A stretch of DNA of 42,825 nt from CAZSVE01 sp964610175 (GCA_964610175.1 CAZSVE010000018.1:1-42825); one strand, 5' to 3'. Numbered from the stretch's first letter, positions 32,127 to 41,105 are shown. The notes: a model not told the origin generated them from the letters alone. Made by a program: numbers and translations.

Positions 32127-32147
32127 TATTCTTACCCTCAATTATCA

Positions 32148-33767
32148 TCAATCATGGTTACGCGCCGCGACCTCTTCGATCTTGGCATCGAATACCGTGC
32201 GCAATGCCCGGACGTTCGGATCCTCGTCGATAGCCCGTTCCGCGGTCCGTTGGCGCTCGTTGGCGATCCCTTGCCGGATACTTTCCGGCGTTTGCGCGTT
32301 ATCGGTCGTGGCCACCTCGATTCGGAGCCGAATATCCTTCCCCCAATACGTACAAAGCGAACGCTCCACCTTTTCCCGTGCGTTCTCTCTTGCCAGTTGT
32401 CTGAAGCCGGATGAGATGTACAGGCGAACAAGGTTACCCTTGCATTCGGCGAGCGTGCAATTTCCCGCCAATTCCTTGGCCATGCCGATTAGCCCGAGCC
32501 CCGCGACGATCCGCGGCCAGTCTTCCGGACTTGCCGGGAATGGCAGCGCGGTGGTTCGCGTCTCATCGGCTGCCGAAGATAGCGCTTTCGCGGTGGTTTT
32601 ATTTGCCGGATCGGGATTCGATCTTTCCTTTCCCTTATCGTTCGTTGTTCCCCTTTCCCGATCGGGAACGGTAACCTCGGCATCTTCGGGTCGGAACGCC
32701 AACATGCGCAGCACCGTCATCTCGAAACCACTCTTCGGATCCGGTGCCAATGGTAGATCGCGCCGCCCCATGAGACCAATCTGGTAATAGAGCTGGACGT
32801 CCTCCGGGTCCATCTCCCCGGCGAGTGCCGTTATGTCCTCTCCATCCGGGTCGAGGTCGCGCGGGGCATCCGGAACTACCTGGACAATGGCGATTCGCTG
32901 CAACATGCCCAGCAGTTCCCGCAGGGCATCATCGAAATCGGCAACCTCTTCGCCCATCGCGGCGATTCTGTCCATCAGTGCCTTGCCATCCCCCTCGGCC
33001 AGGGCCTTCAGGATCGCCCGAATATGGGTTCGATCCACCGTTCCCAGCATCGCCTTCACATCGGAGGCGGCCAGGGCACCGTCACAGTACGAAATGGCCT
33101 GTTCCAGGAGGCTCAGGGCATCGCGCATACTACCGTCGGCGGCTACGGAAACAAGGCGTGTTGCCCCCGCTTCCGGGGAGATCCCCTCCGCTTTCAGGAT
33201 ATGGTCCAATTGGCCGGCGATCTCGTTGACGGGCAGCCGCTTCAGATTGAACTGGAGACAACGGGAAAGCACGGTGATCGGCAATTTCTTCGGCTCGGTG
33301 GTTGCCAGGAGAAATTTCACGTGTGGTGGCGGTTCTTCCAGTGTCTTCAACAGCGCGTTGAAGCTATGCCCGGAGAACATGTGCACTTCATCGATCAAAT
33401 AGACCTTGTAGCGTCCCTGCGCCGGTAGAAACTGGGCATTATCCATGAGATCGCGGGTCTCATCCACCTTGGCCTTGGATGCGGCGTCCACCTCGATAAG
33501 GTCCACGAATCGCCCTTCATCCACCGCGCGGCATGCAGTGCAATCACCGCAGGGCGTCGAACTTACCCCCTTCTCGCAATTCAGGCACTTGGCCAGGATC
33601 CGGGCCACTGTGGTCTTGCCCACGCCCCGAGTACCGGTAAACAGAAAGGCATGGTGCAACTTATCCTTGTCCAGGGCATTGATGAGTGCTCGCAGCACAT
33701 GGCCCTGTCCGACCATCTGCGTAAAGTCGCGAGGCCGCCATTTACGTGCCAGTACCTGATAACTCAT
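32148..33767 (-). CDS. dnaX: DNA polymerase III subunits gamma/tau
   Basis: Clamp-loader ATPase of 539 residues. It opens with the near-invariant MSYQVLARKWRPRDF; Walker A is GTRGVGKTT (45-53), the zinc cysteines are C64, C73, C76 and C79, and DEVHMFSGHSFNALLKTLEEPP is the Walker B/arm region. The C-terminal third is charged and low in similarity, as usual for tau. ATG 33767 is the true start by homology; the frame runs 171 codons further upstream through repeat-rich DNA, which is not considered translated. No obvious A-rich slippery site for gamma production was seen. Confidence 0.96.
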   Translation of the reverse strand: MSYQVLARKWRPRDFTQMVGQGHVLRALINALDKDKLHHAFLFTGTRGVGKTTVARILAKCLNCEKGVSSTPCGDCTACRAVDEGRFVDLIEVDAASKAKVDETRDLMDNAQFLPAQGRYKVYLIDEVHMFSGHSFNALLKTLEEPPPHVKFLLATTEPKKLPITVLSRCLQFNLKRLPVNEIAGQLDHILKAEGISPEAGATRLVSVAADGSMRDALSLLEQAISYCDGALAASDVKAMLGTVDRTHIRAILKALAEGDGKALMDRIAAMGEEVADFDDALRELLGMLQRIAIVQVVPDAPRDLDPDGEDITALAGEMDPEDVQLYYQIGLMGRRDLPLAPDPKSGFEMTVLRMLAFRPEDAEVTVPDRERGTTNDKGKERSNPDPANKTTAKALSSAADETRTTALPFPASPEDWPRIVAGLGLIGMAKELAGNCTLAECKGNLVRLYISSGFRQLARENAREKVERSLCTYWGKDIRLRIEVATTDNAQTPESIRQGIANERQRTAERAIDEDPNVRALRTVFDAKIEEVAARNHD

Positions 33768-33970
33768 CCTTCGTACCCCGTTTCCTCGACAATGGGTAAA
33801 CCGAAACCGAACGCCTTGATAAGGATACCATATTCCCATCCATGGAACCGCGACTCGACTCGACACCGACTCGACAGACTTTGTTTGCCGGTTCATCGCC
33901 AGCTTATCGTTGAATACGGTCCCTTCGTTCGATGATCTCTCCATCGTCATCGGTTCCGAGGCAGGCAACA

Positions 33971-34081
33971 TCCAGCGAAGCCTGGCCTCGAACCGACAGC
34001 CTGATTTAGCATCGGTAAAGCCAAAATCGGCGTTCTGTAAAACCTGATGCATTTGTGGGGCTGAGCAGGGAATAAGCAAAT
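33971..34081 (-). repeat. Interspersed repeat R1, copy K
   Basis: Near-complete copy oriented towards dnaX, 203 bases upstream of its start. The 3' palindrome is mutated (CAGCGAAGCCTGGC). Confidence 0.85.
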
Positions 34082-34203
34082 TACCGAGGAGGAAAACCCC
34101 ATACCACCTCGTTCCTCCATGCTCGTTCAAAAGGTTTTGTCGAATGTCGGCGGATAGATTGCAGTGAGCGAAGTAAACCCCAACAAGCTGTTCCGGTAAT
34201 TCG

Positions 34204-34285
34204 TCTAGCGAAGCTTCGCTTTGAGCCGGTGAAGCGTGATTTGGTATCGGTCGAAACACCGATTTTTCTTTACCTGACACGGCTT
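34204..34285 (-). repeat. R1 fragment K2
   Basis: The 3' end is intact (CTAGCGAAGCTTCGCTTTGAG), followed by ACCGATTTTTCTTTACCTGAC. The 5' hairpin has been lost. Confidence 0.7.
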
Positions 34286-34310
34286 AGCCGGAGCCATGAA
34301 TTTCTGATTG

Positions 34311-34390
34311 ACTTGCCCTTTGTCATTTTTCGCTGCGCTCGAAATGACGATCGGAATTTTTTGATCGTTTTGTCGAAGATTTTTTCGGTA
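34311..34390 (+). repeat. R2-related palindromic element
   Basis: GTCATTTTTCGCTGCGCTCG then AAATGAC shares the R2 core and forms an inverted repeat (GTCATTT...AAATGAC). It is followed by GATCGTTTTGTCGAAGAT, the reverse complement of the R2 left end. This looks like a rearranged or shorter R2 relative. Confidence 0.6.
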
Positions 34391-34395
34391 AGGGA

Positions 34396-34442
34396 CTCAT
34401 GCCGAGTCGTACCTTGTCGGTTCGAGGCCAAGCTTCGCCAGC
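34396..34442 (+). repeat. R1 fragment K3 (3' end)
   Basis: CTCATGCCGAGTCGTACC, then TTGTCGGTTCGAGGCCAAGC and TTCGCCAGC, corresponds to the last 45 bases of R1. Confidence 0.65.
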
Positions 34443-34528
34443 TTTCGATAGCATTTCGAAAACCGAAAATTCCTTCACCCGATTCCAGAATGCTTGTAGA
34501 CTTGTCTCCCTCGATCATTGGGGTAATT

Positions 34529-34638
34529 CGTTTATTTTCCGCTCATTTTCGCAAATGAGTCAGGTTTTACAAAACAATGCTTTTGCTTTGACTGATGCCG
34601 AATCATGCTTTGTCGGCTCAAAGCGAAGCTTCGCCAGA
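34529..34638 (+). repeat. Interspersed repeat R1, copy L
   Basis: Near-complete copy ending 6 bases before the pssA ATG, so it supplies the whole pssA leader. The first hairpin (GCTCATTTTCGCAAATGAGT) is preserved. Confidence 0.9.
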
Positions 34639-34644
34639 GAACCT

Positions 34645-35415
34645 ATGTTGAATCAATCTTCCGCACCGAAGCGTCGGCGGGGTATTTTTTTATTGCCGAA
34701 TCTTCTTACCACCGCTGCGTTGTTTTCAGGTTTTTATGCCATCGTGGCGGCCATGGGCGGACGTTTCGAAGCGGCGGCCGTGGCCATTGTCGTGGCGATC
34801 ATTCTCGATGGCCTGGACGGACGCGTGGCGCGGATAACGAATACCGAGAGTGCCTTTGGCGCGGCATACGATAGCCTTTCGGACATGGTGGCCTTTGGGT
34901 TGGCGCCCGCCCTGGTGGTATACGAGTGGTCACTGGCGTCGCTGGGGAAGTTGGGGTGGCTTGCGGCTTTTGTGTTTACGGCTGGCGCCGCGCTGCGGCT
35001 GGCGCGCTTTACCGTTCAGGTGGATGTGGCGGATAAACGATATTTTCAGGGATTGCCGAGCCCATCGGGCGCTGCCTTGCTGGGTGTGTCGGTATGGCTT
35101 GGCGTCGACTACGGGGTTTCCGGGGGAGATACGGCGGTATTTGTTTCCTTGGGGACGATTCTGGTCGGCATTTTGATGGTGAGTAATATCCGCTACCACA
35201 GCCTGAAAGAGTTCGATCTGAGGGGGAAGGTTCCCTTTGTTTCCGCCCTGGCGATCGTTTTGGTGTTCGTCATGATCTCCATCGACCCGCCCCTGGTCTT
35301 GTTTGTCGGTTTTCTGATTTATACGGTGTCAGGCCCCATATTGACCTTGTTTCAGGTACGGAAGCGCCGCGAGGCGCGCAAGAGTGTTACCGATGTCTTT
35401 TCGAAGAAGCCGTGA
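34645..35415 (+). CDS. pssA: CDP-diacylglycerol--serine O-phosphatidyltransferase
   Basis: Integral membrane enzyme of 256 residues that makes phosphatidylserine, the precursor of phosphatidylethanolamine. The CDP-alcohol phosphotransferase motif D-G-x2-A-R-x8-G-x3-D-x3-D is complete in LDGRVARITNTES followed by AFGAAYDSLSD. Six or more hydrophobic helices follow. ATG 34645 (MLNQSSAPKRRRG) is chosen because upstream in-frame residues are read from R1 copy L. It is 7 bases before aas, so the two phospholipid genes form an operon. Confidence 0.94.
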   Translation: MLNQSSAPKRRRGIFLLPNLLTTAALFSGFYAIVAAMGGRFEAAAVAIVVAIILDGLDGRVARITNTESAFGAAYDSLSDMVAFGLAPALVVYEWSLASLGKLGWLAAFVFTAGAALRLARFTVQVDVADKRYFQGLPSPSGAALLGVSVWLGVDYGVSGGDTAVFVSLGTILVGILMVSNIRYHSLKEFDLRGKVPFVSALAIVLVFVMISIDPPLVLFVGFLIYTVSGPILTLFQVRKRREARKSVTDVFSKKP

Positions 35416-35422
35416 GTTGAAC

Positions 35423-37588
35423 ATGAAAATGATTTTGAAATCGATCAAGGTGTTGTTGCGAATTGTTTTTTCCGTTTTATACAGGATCCAGGTAAAGGGG
35501 TTGGAAAACCATGGAGCGGCGGGGAGGCGGGTGTTGATCATCGCGAACCATACCTCTTTGCTGGATGCCGTTTTGTTGTGGGTATATTTACCGAATGATC
35601 CTGCGTTCGTGATCAATCCCCATATCGCCAACCGTTGGTGGGTGCGTTGGTTGGTGTCATCCGTTTCCCTGCTTCCCATGGAACCCGATAATCCGTTGGC
35701 CGTGAGGACGCTGATTACCCGGCTGAAGGAGAATCGCAGCGCCGTGGTCTTTCCCGAGGGTCGTATCACGGTGACCGGGGAGCTGATGAAGATCTATGAC
35801 GGCCCCGGACTGGTGGCGGATCGCGTTGGGGCAACGCTGCTTCCCGTGCGCATCGATGGTGCACAGTACACCTGTTTTTCCTATTTGCGGGGGAAGGTAC
35901 GCCTGCGCTGGTTTCCTCCGATCAGGATAACGTTTTTGTCCCCGCGCAAGATCGAGGTGCCGGATGGGGTGAAGGGAGCCGAGCGGCGCAAGCGCATCGG
36001 AACGATGCTTTCCGATCTGATGATAGAGCTGGTTTTTTCCACCAGCAATACTCAACGTACCCTTTATGAGGCATTGCTGGGGGCAAAGAGTATTCATGGT
36101 GCAGGGCATATCATCGCCGATGATATCCGGCGCCAGCCGGTAAGTTACCGTGGGATTATCCTGCGTAGTTATATCCTGGGGAGCCTGATGGCCAACGAGA
36201 CGAAGCCGGGGACGCAGGTAGGGATATTGCTTCCCACTTCGACGACCACGGCGATTGCATTCTTCGGCTTGCAGCTTTACGGCAGGGTCCCGGCGATGTT
36301 GAATTTCTCCACGGGTAGCAGAGGGATGTCGTTGGCCGTGGAGATTGCACAGGTCGAGACGGTGTATACCTCTCGGCAGTTCATCGTGGAAGCAAGGCTT
36401 GGGGATACGGTGGGCAAGCTCGCCGAGAAGGTGAAGATACGTTACCTCGAGGATTCGATTCGGGATGTCGGCATTGGTGTCAAGCTCAAGGGGCTAATCG
36501 CCACGTGTTTTCCGCGTCTGGCATATCGAAGGTTATGCACCGATGTCAGGCCCAGTGACCCTGCCGTCGTGTTGTTTACTTCCGGCTCCGAAGGTACGCC
36601 CAAAGGGGTCGTGTTGTCCCACATCAACTTGCTGTCCAATGTCGGACAAATAAGAGTCCGTAGTGATTTCAATGCGAAGGATACCATTCTGAATGCCTTA
36701 CCGACCTTTCATTCTTTTGGTCTTTGCGTTGGGACGTTGTTCCCGTTGCTGTCGGGGATAAGGGTGTTCTTTTATCCATCGCCCCTGCATTATCGGGTGA
36801 TTCCCGAGATTGCCTATGAGGTGAATGCCACGATGATGTTCGGCACCAATACCTTCCTGGCGGGGTATGCCCAGAGTGCCCATCCGTATGATTTTCGCAA
36901 TCTGCGTTATGTATTTGCCGGCGCCGAAAAGTTGCAGGATGGCACGCGGGAAGCCTGGGTGAATAGGTTTGGGGTGCGTATTTTCGAAGGTTATGGCGCG
37001 ACGGAAACTTCCCCGGTGCTTTCCCTCAATACCCCGATGGAGAATCGTCCGGGTAGTGTGGGGCGTTTCGTGCCTGGTGTTGCGTATCACCTCGAGCCAG
37101 TGGAGGGAATCGAAGACGCAGGCCGTCTTTGGGTGCGTGGCCCCAATATCATGTTGGGTTATCTGTTATCCAATGCGCCTGGAAAGATACAACCCCTCGA
37201 TACGGATCTGGGCCGCGGTTGGTACGATACCGGTGATATCGTCAGCGTGGACGAGGATGGCTATCTTTGGATTCGGGGACGAGCCAGGCGGTTTGCCAAA
37301 GTGGGTGCCGAGATGGTTTCCCTTACCGCCGTCGAGGAGTTCGCCTATCGTAACTGGCCGGATTTTTCCCATGCGGTGGTGACAGTAGTCGATGAGCGAA
37401 GAGGCGAGCAGCTGGTTTTGGTGACCGAGTGTGACGCCATCGATCGCCAGGCACTCGTTGCCCGGGCAAAAGGCGAGGGTTTGGGCGAGATCAGCGTACC
37501 GAAACGGGTAGTTCTTACGAAAACGATTCCTCTGCTGGGTACCGGGAAAATAGACTATAGTGCGGTGCAGGGTTTGGTGGGGGAATGA
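35423..37588 (+). CDS. aas: Bifunctional 2-acylglycerophosphoethanolamine acyltransferase / acyl-ACP synthetase
   Basis: A 721-residue two-domain membrane-associated enzyme that reacylates lyso-phosphatidylethanolamine; E. coli Aas has 719. The N-terminal PlsC-type acyltransferase has NHTSLLDAV (HX4D, His43 and Asp48) and VVFPEGRIT. The C-terminal AMP-forming domain has VVLFTSGSEGTPKGVVLSH, IFEGYGATETSPVLSLN and YDTGDIVSVDEDGYLWIRGR. ATG 35423 lies 7 bases after the pssA stop; an ORF extension upstream overlaps pssA and is not preferred. Together the two genes make and repair phosphatidylethanolamine. Confidence 0.95.
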   Translation: MKMILKSIKVLLRIVFSVLYRIQVKGLENHGAAGRRVLIIANHTSLLDAVLLWVYLPNDPAFVINPHIANRWWVRWLVSSVSLLPMEPDNPLAVRTLITRLKENRSAVVFPEGRITVTGELMKIYDGPGLVADRVGATLLPVRIDGAQYTCFSYLRGKVRLRWFPPIRITFLSPRKIEVPDGVKGAERRKRIGTMLSDLMIELVFSTSNTQRTLYEALLGAKSIHGAGHIIADDIRRQPVSYRGIILRSYILGSLMANETKPGTQVGILLPTSTTTAIAFFGLQLYGRVPAMLNFSTGSRGMSLAVEIAQVETVYTSRQFIVEARLGDTVGKLAEKVKIRYLEDSIRDVGIGVKLKGLIATCFPRLAYRRLCTDVRPSDPAVVLFTSGSEGTPKGVVLSHINLLSNVGQIRVRSDFNAKDTILNALPTFHSFGLCVGTLFPLLSGIRVFFYPSPLHYRVIPEIAYEVNATMMFGTNTFLAGYAQSAHPYDFRNLRYVFAGAEKLQDGTREAWVNRFGVRIFEGYGATETSPVLSLNTPMENRPGSVGRFVPGVAYHLEPVEGIEDAGRLWVRGPNIMLGYLLSNAPGKIQPLDTDLGRGWYDTGDIVSVDEDGYLWIRGRARRFAKVGAEMVSLTAVEEFAYRNWPDFSHAVVTVVDERRGEQLVLVTECDAIDRQALVARAKGEGLGEISVPKRVVLTKTIPLLGTGKIDYSAVQGLVGE

Positions 37589-37658
37589 TTATGGATATGA
37601 ACAAAGAACCCAATTTTATGCGGATACATCTGATGATTGTCAGGCGCATACGAAATCT

Positions 37659-38084
37659 TTGCGACATCCGAAATGCCACCCAAGATTAAGAGAATTGATC
37701 GCGGATCTGGAAAGGGCTGGATTTCTTGACCGAGGTGGTGGCAAGGGTAGCCATGGAAAGTTTGTCCATCCCAACAGTGAGAGACCTGTTATTGTATTGG
37801 TTCCAAGTTCGAATAGGATTTCGGGTATTTCTTCTACTTCAGGACATGAAATAGCGAAATATGTAATTGCTGCTGCTCAAGCGATAAGTAAAAAGGAGCA
37901 TTTGCAATTAAAGAAATCAACTATTTCTGCTGGTTTGAAAGTAAAGATCACAAAAGGTGGTGGCGTCTCTGTCGAACTGGTTGACATTTCGATCGAAGGT
38001 AGTAAAACCTTCTCTTCAACCACTGGCCATCAGTTAAAACTCGTATTTGCACATCCTGAAGAGAAAAAGCGCAAAAAATCATGA
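37659..38084 (+). CDS. HicA-like small protein with a C-terminal beta-rich domain
   Basis: About 141 residues if started at TTG 37659; no start is well supported, and the frame is open back to GTG 37560 within aas. The first half contains RLRELIADLERAGFLDRG and GKGSHGKFVHPNSERPV, the core of HicA mRNA-interferase toxins including the catalytic-type GSH. An ATG at 37673 opens with MPPKI, the usual HicA beginning, but in another frame, which suggests a one-base frameshift. The second half (LKVKITKGGGVSVELVDIS, STTGHQLKLVFAHP) is not HicA; it resembles the trypsin-co-occurring (trypco2) domain of bacterial conflict systems, a judgement by eye. There is no HicB gene. It overlaps ispF by 4 bases (ATGA). 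Confidence 0.55.
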   Translation: MRHPKCHPRLRELIADLERAGFLDRGGGKGSHGKFVHPNSERPVIVLVPSSNRISGISSTSGHEIAKYVIAAAQAISKKEHLQLKKSTISAGLKVKITKGGGVSVELVDISIEGSKTFSSTTGHQLKLVFAHPEEKKRKKS

Positions 38085-38602
38085 GAATAGGCCACGGCTA
38101 CGATGCCCATAAATTCACCACCGGACGTCCCCTGATCCTCGGGGGAGTAACCATTCCTCATGATCGCGGGCTGCTTGCCCATTCCGATGGGGATGTGCTG
38201 ATTCATGCCCTTTGCGATGCGCTTCTGGGGGCCGCGGGGCTCGACGACATGGGAGTATATTTCCCGGATTCGGATCCAAGATACAAGGGCATCGATAGCC
38301 GGAAACTGTTGCGTCACGTAATGGAGGAATTGGAAGGGCTATTATTGCGGGTATTGAACGTAGATGTGACGATCGTCGCCCAAGCCCCGAAAATTCGCCC
38401 CTTTGTTGCCCGGATGCGCACCAATTTGACCTCGGATCTCGATATGGAGCCCGCTTGCTTCAACATCAAGGCGACTACCACCGAAGGAATGGGATTTACC
38501 GGACGTGGCGAGGGGATCGCGGCGCACGCCGTGGTATTGTTGGAGCAACGACCCGTCACATCGCGTATGGCATGGCGCATGTTTCGAGGCGCGGATTCTT
38601 GA
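38081..38602 (+). CDS. ispF: 2-C-methyl-D-erythritol 2,4-cyclodiphosphate synthase
   Basis: A 173-residue zinc enzyme of the MEP isoprenoid pathway. Signatures are MRIGHGYDAHKF (metal ligands Asp and His), GLLAHSDGDVLIHALCDALLGAAGLDDMGVYFPDSDP in overlapping conserved blocks, and the C-terminal KATTTEGMGFTGRGEGIAAHAV. The ATG overlaps the stop of the HicA-like gene (ATGA), which is unusual company; ispF normally follows ispD. ispD is not in the window. The C-terminus is about 14 residues longer than typical. Confidence 0.96.
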   Translation: MRIGHGYDAHKFTTGRPLILGGVTIPHDRGLLAHSDGDVLIHALCDALLGAAGLDDMGVYFPDSDPRYKGIDSRKLLRHVMEELEGLLLRVLNVDVTIVAQAPKIRPFVARMRTNLTSDLDMEPACFNIKATTTEGMGFTGRGEGIAAHAVVLLEQRPVTSRMAWRMFRGADS

Positions 38603-38670
38603 CGCCCTATCGCAAAAGCGATTTTCTTTCGATTCCCGGGATCACTGCATTGCCGTCAAGGACGGCGATA

Positions 38671-38778
38671 GTTTGTTTATTCCTGCTCATCGCAAATGAG
38701 TCGAGTTTTACAGAATGTCAGTTTTGGTTTACCGATGCCGGGCCATGCCTTGTCGGTTCGAGGTGAAGCTTCGCTAGC
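38671..38778 (+). repeat. Interspersed repeat R1, copy M
   Basis: Near-complete copy between ispF and argJ, oriented with argJ. The first hairpin is shortened (GCTCATCGCAAATGAGT). The remaining 155 bases of this gap hold nothing else recognised. Confidence 0.88.
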
Positions 38779-38867
38779 TTATTTCTTTTCCATCACGTTA
38801 TGGTTGGAGGGTGGTTCCCGTGCCCGGCACGAGTCAGCATAAATTATTTTCCGAGGATCGATCTTCG

Positions 38868-40088
38868 ATGGCGGTGTCCCTTGCGTCAGTGAACGGGACT
38901 CGCCTCGGCGCTGCCAACGCCAGGATCCGGCAGCATATGGGAAGCTCACAAAAGGACAGGGAAGACCTGGTCCTCGTCGAAATTGCCCAAGGCGCCAATA
39001 CTGCCGCGGTATTTACGCGCAATGCGTTTTGTGCCGCGCCTGTACATGTGGCGCGCCGCCACCTTGGTGTGACCAGCCCTCGTTTCCTGATCATCAATGC
39101 CGGAAATGCCAATGCCGGGACCGGTGAAAAGGGAATTAGCGATGCCATGGCTTGTTGCGAGTTTGTGGCGGAACGCCTCGGTTGTTCACCAGAAGCCGTA
39201 TTGCCGTTCTCCACGGGGGTGATCGGCGAACCCCTGCCCGTGGATTGCATCCGGACCGGGATCATCGATGCGATTCGAGATCTATCTCCGGACGGTTGGG
39301 AGCGGGCAGCAAGGGCGATCATGACCACGGACATCGTCCCGAAAGGGGTATCGCGGTGCATCGAGACCGCAGATGGCCCTGTCACCATCACGGGTATCGT
39401 GAAAGGGTCCGGTATGATCCGTCCCGACATGGCCACCATGCTCGCATTCATGGCCACGGATGCCGCCGTTACCCCCGATGTATTGCGCCAGGTACTTGCC
39501 CATGCCATGGATCGCTCCTTTCACCGCATCACGGTGGATGGGGACACATCTACCAACGACGCCTGTGTGCTCATGGCAACCGGTGCCGCCGATCTTCCTG
39601 TCCTGGATCGGGTCGAGGGGGATTTCCACGAAATATTCCAGAAAGGCGTCACCGATGTATGCGAGGCCCTGGCGAAATCCATCATTCGAGATGCCGAGGG
39701 GGCCAGTAAATTCATTACCATCGAGGTGTCGGGAGGATCCAGGGAGGATGAATGTACCCAGGTTGCCTTTTCCGTTGCACACTCACCCCTGGTGAAGACC
39801 GCCTTTTTCGCCAGTGATCCCAATTGGGGTCGGATTCTGGCGGCGGTGGGCAAGGCCGGATTGTCGGATTTCGACATTACCCGGGTTCGAATATTCATGA
39901 ATGATGTCTGTATCGTCACTTCGGGGGAGCGCGCCGAAGGGTACACGGAGGCACAAGGGCAGCGTGTCATGGACGCTCCCGAGATCACGGTGCGCATCGA
40001 ACTTGGACGCGGTACCTGGAACGCCACGGTATGGACCTGTGACCTTTCCCATGAATACGTCCGCATCAATAGCGAATATCGGACCTGA
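38868..40088 (+). CDS. argJ: Bifunctional glutamate N-acetyltransferase / amino-acid N-acetyltransferase
   Basis: Ornithine acetyltransferase of 406 residues that recycles the acetyl group in arginine synthesis. The self-cleavage site is KGSGMIRPDMATMLAFMATD, where the Thr of MATML becomes the new N-terminal nucleophile of the beta chain. Other family blocks are FLIINAGNANAGTG, LPFSTGVIGEPLP and FFASDPNWGRILAAVGKAG. ATG 38868 (MAVSLASVNGTRLG) matches the family's start; GTG 38820, with GGAGG 9 bases upstream, is an alternative adding 16 residues. It is followed by the Nudix/ThiE fusion after 21 bases. Confidence 0.95.
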   Translation: MAVSLASVNGTRLGAANARIRQHMGSSQKDREDLVLVEIAQGANTAAVFTRNAFCAAPVHVARRHLGVTSPRFLIINAGNANAGTGEKGISDAMACCEFVAERLGCSPEAVLPFSTGVIGEPLPVDCIRTGIIDAIRDLSPDGWERAARAIMTTDIVPKGVSRCIETADGPVTITGIVKGSGMIRPDMATMLAFMATDAAVTPDVLRQVLAHAMDRSFHRITVDGDTSTNDACVLMATGAADLPVLDRVEGDFHEIFQKGVTDVCEALAKSIIRDAEGASKFITIEVSGGSREDECTQVAFSVAHSPLVKTAFFASDPNWGRILAAVGKAGLSDFDITRVRIFMNDVCIVTSGERAEGYTEAQGQRVMDAPEITVRIELGRGTWNATVWTCDLSHEYVRINSEYRT

Positions 40089-40109
40089 CGCCATCGCGTC
40101 TTTATTGCC

Positions 40110-41105
40110 ATGATTGTCGGGCAGCACGTAGCGGTAGCCGTATTGTGCAACAATCGTGGCGAGGTATTGATAAGCAAGCGTCACGACGGCGCTCATCAAG
40201 GTGGATTATGGGAATTCCCCGGCGGGAAGGTCGAACCCCATGAAGGGGTGACAGAAGCACTATCGCGGGAATTGAGAGAAGAACTCGATATCACGGTCCA
40301 GTCCGCGCGGGCCCTTATTCAAGTACCCCATGACTATATCGATCGCCGGGTGTTGTTGGATGTATGGCTTGTTACCCATTGGACGGGGATCCCCAGGGGT
40401 ATGGAAGGCCAGGAGATCGCCTGGGTGTCGCCACAGTCCCTTACGGGTTATGCGCTCCCGGAGGCCGATATCCCCATCGTTACCGCCATCCAGCTCCCGG
40501 ATACCTATCTGATTACCCCCGATCCGGCGCCGGATTTCGATATGGACGGTTTCCTTCATGCCCTCGATGAGAGCCTCTCGCGTGGGATTCGTTTCGTTCA
40601 GCTTCGCGCCAAACAGTTGGACGACATGGCCTACGAGAGATTGGCAAAAAGGGCCTTGGCGATCTGCAAGGCCAGGGGTGCCAAATGCACTCTGAATGCC
40701 GATCCCGGATTGGCAAGACGAATCGGCATGCACGGCGTGCACCTCGATAGCCAACGGCTCCTCGCCATGAAGACGATTCGTCATCGGACCCGGAATCATC
40801 ACCGCCATCACGATGGTTTTTTGATTGGGGCATCCTGTCACAATCGCAATGAACTCGAACACGCCTGCCGTATCGGCGCCGATTTCGCCACCCTGTCGCC
40901 GATACGGCCCACCAGGACACACCCGCGGGCAAAGCTACTTACCTGGGGGCGCTTTTCGGAACTAACGAGGATATCCACGATCCCGGTATATGCCTTGGGT
41001 GGCCTGTCGAAAGGGGATTCGGAAACCGCTTGGAGGCACGGCGCTCAGGGGATTGCCGCAATTCGCGCCCTGTGGTTCCATGGGCCGATTGGGACGGGCC
41101 GGTGA
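40110..41105 (+). CDS. Nudix hydrolase fused to a thiamine-phosphate-synthase-like domain
   Basis: A 331-residue two-domain protein. The N-terminal Nudix domain (1-130) carries the full box GGKVEPHEGVTEALSRELRE followed by EL, as in MutT, which hydrolyses 8-oxo-dGTP. The C-terminal domain (about 140-325) has the TIM-barrel pattern of ThiE: VQLRAKQLDDMAYERLAKRA, HGVHLDSQRL and PVYALGGLSKGD. This fusion is widespread in gammaproteobacteria, often near argJ or secA; whether the ThiE-like half is active is not known. The start ATG 40110 lies 21 bases after argJ. Confidence 0.92.
   Translation: MIVGQHVAVAVLCNNRGEVLISKRHDGAHQGGLWEFPGGKVEPHEGVTEALSRELREELDITVQSARALIQVPHDYIDRRVLLDVWLVTHWTGIPRGMEGQEIAWVSPQSLTGYALPEADIPIVTAIQLPDTYLITPDPAPDFDMDGFLHALDESLSRGIRFVQLRAKQLDDMAYERLAKRALAICKARGAKCTLNADPGLARRIGMHGVHLDSQRLLAMKTIRHRTRNHHRHHDGFLIGASCHNRNELEHACRIGADFATLSPIRPTRTHPRAKLLTWGRFSELTRISTIPVYALGGLSKGDSETAWRHGAQGIAAIRALWFHGPIGTGR

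Larger units (their letters stand above)
33768..34644. other. Repeat-rich intergenic region between dnaX and pssA
   Basis: This 877-base divergent intergenic stretch holds two near-complete R1 copies (K, L), two R1 fragments (K2, K3) and an R2-related palindrome. No gene is recognised. It seems to be an accumulation site for the repeats. Confidence 0.75.

Noticed and set aside
33768..34280. 171-codon N-terminal extension of DnaX
   Set aside because: DnaX homology begins exactly at MSYQVLARKWRP, and the extension is read from R1 copy K and flanking DNA.
37585..37689. 34-codon frame (MIMDMNKEPNF...) considered as a HicB antitoxin
   Set aside because: It is far too short and lacks the HicB beta-strand pattern; it overlaps the HicA-like frame.
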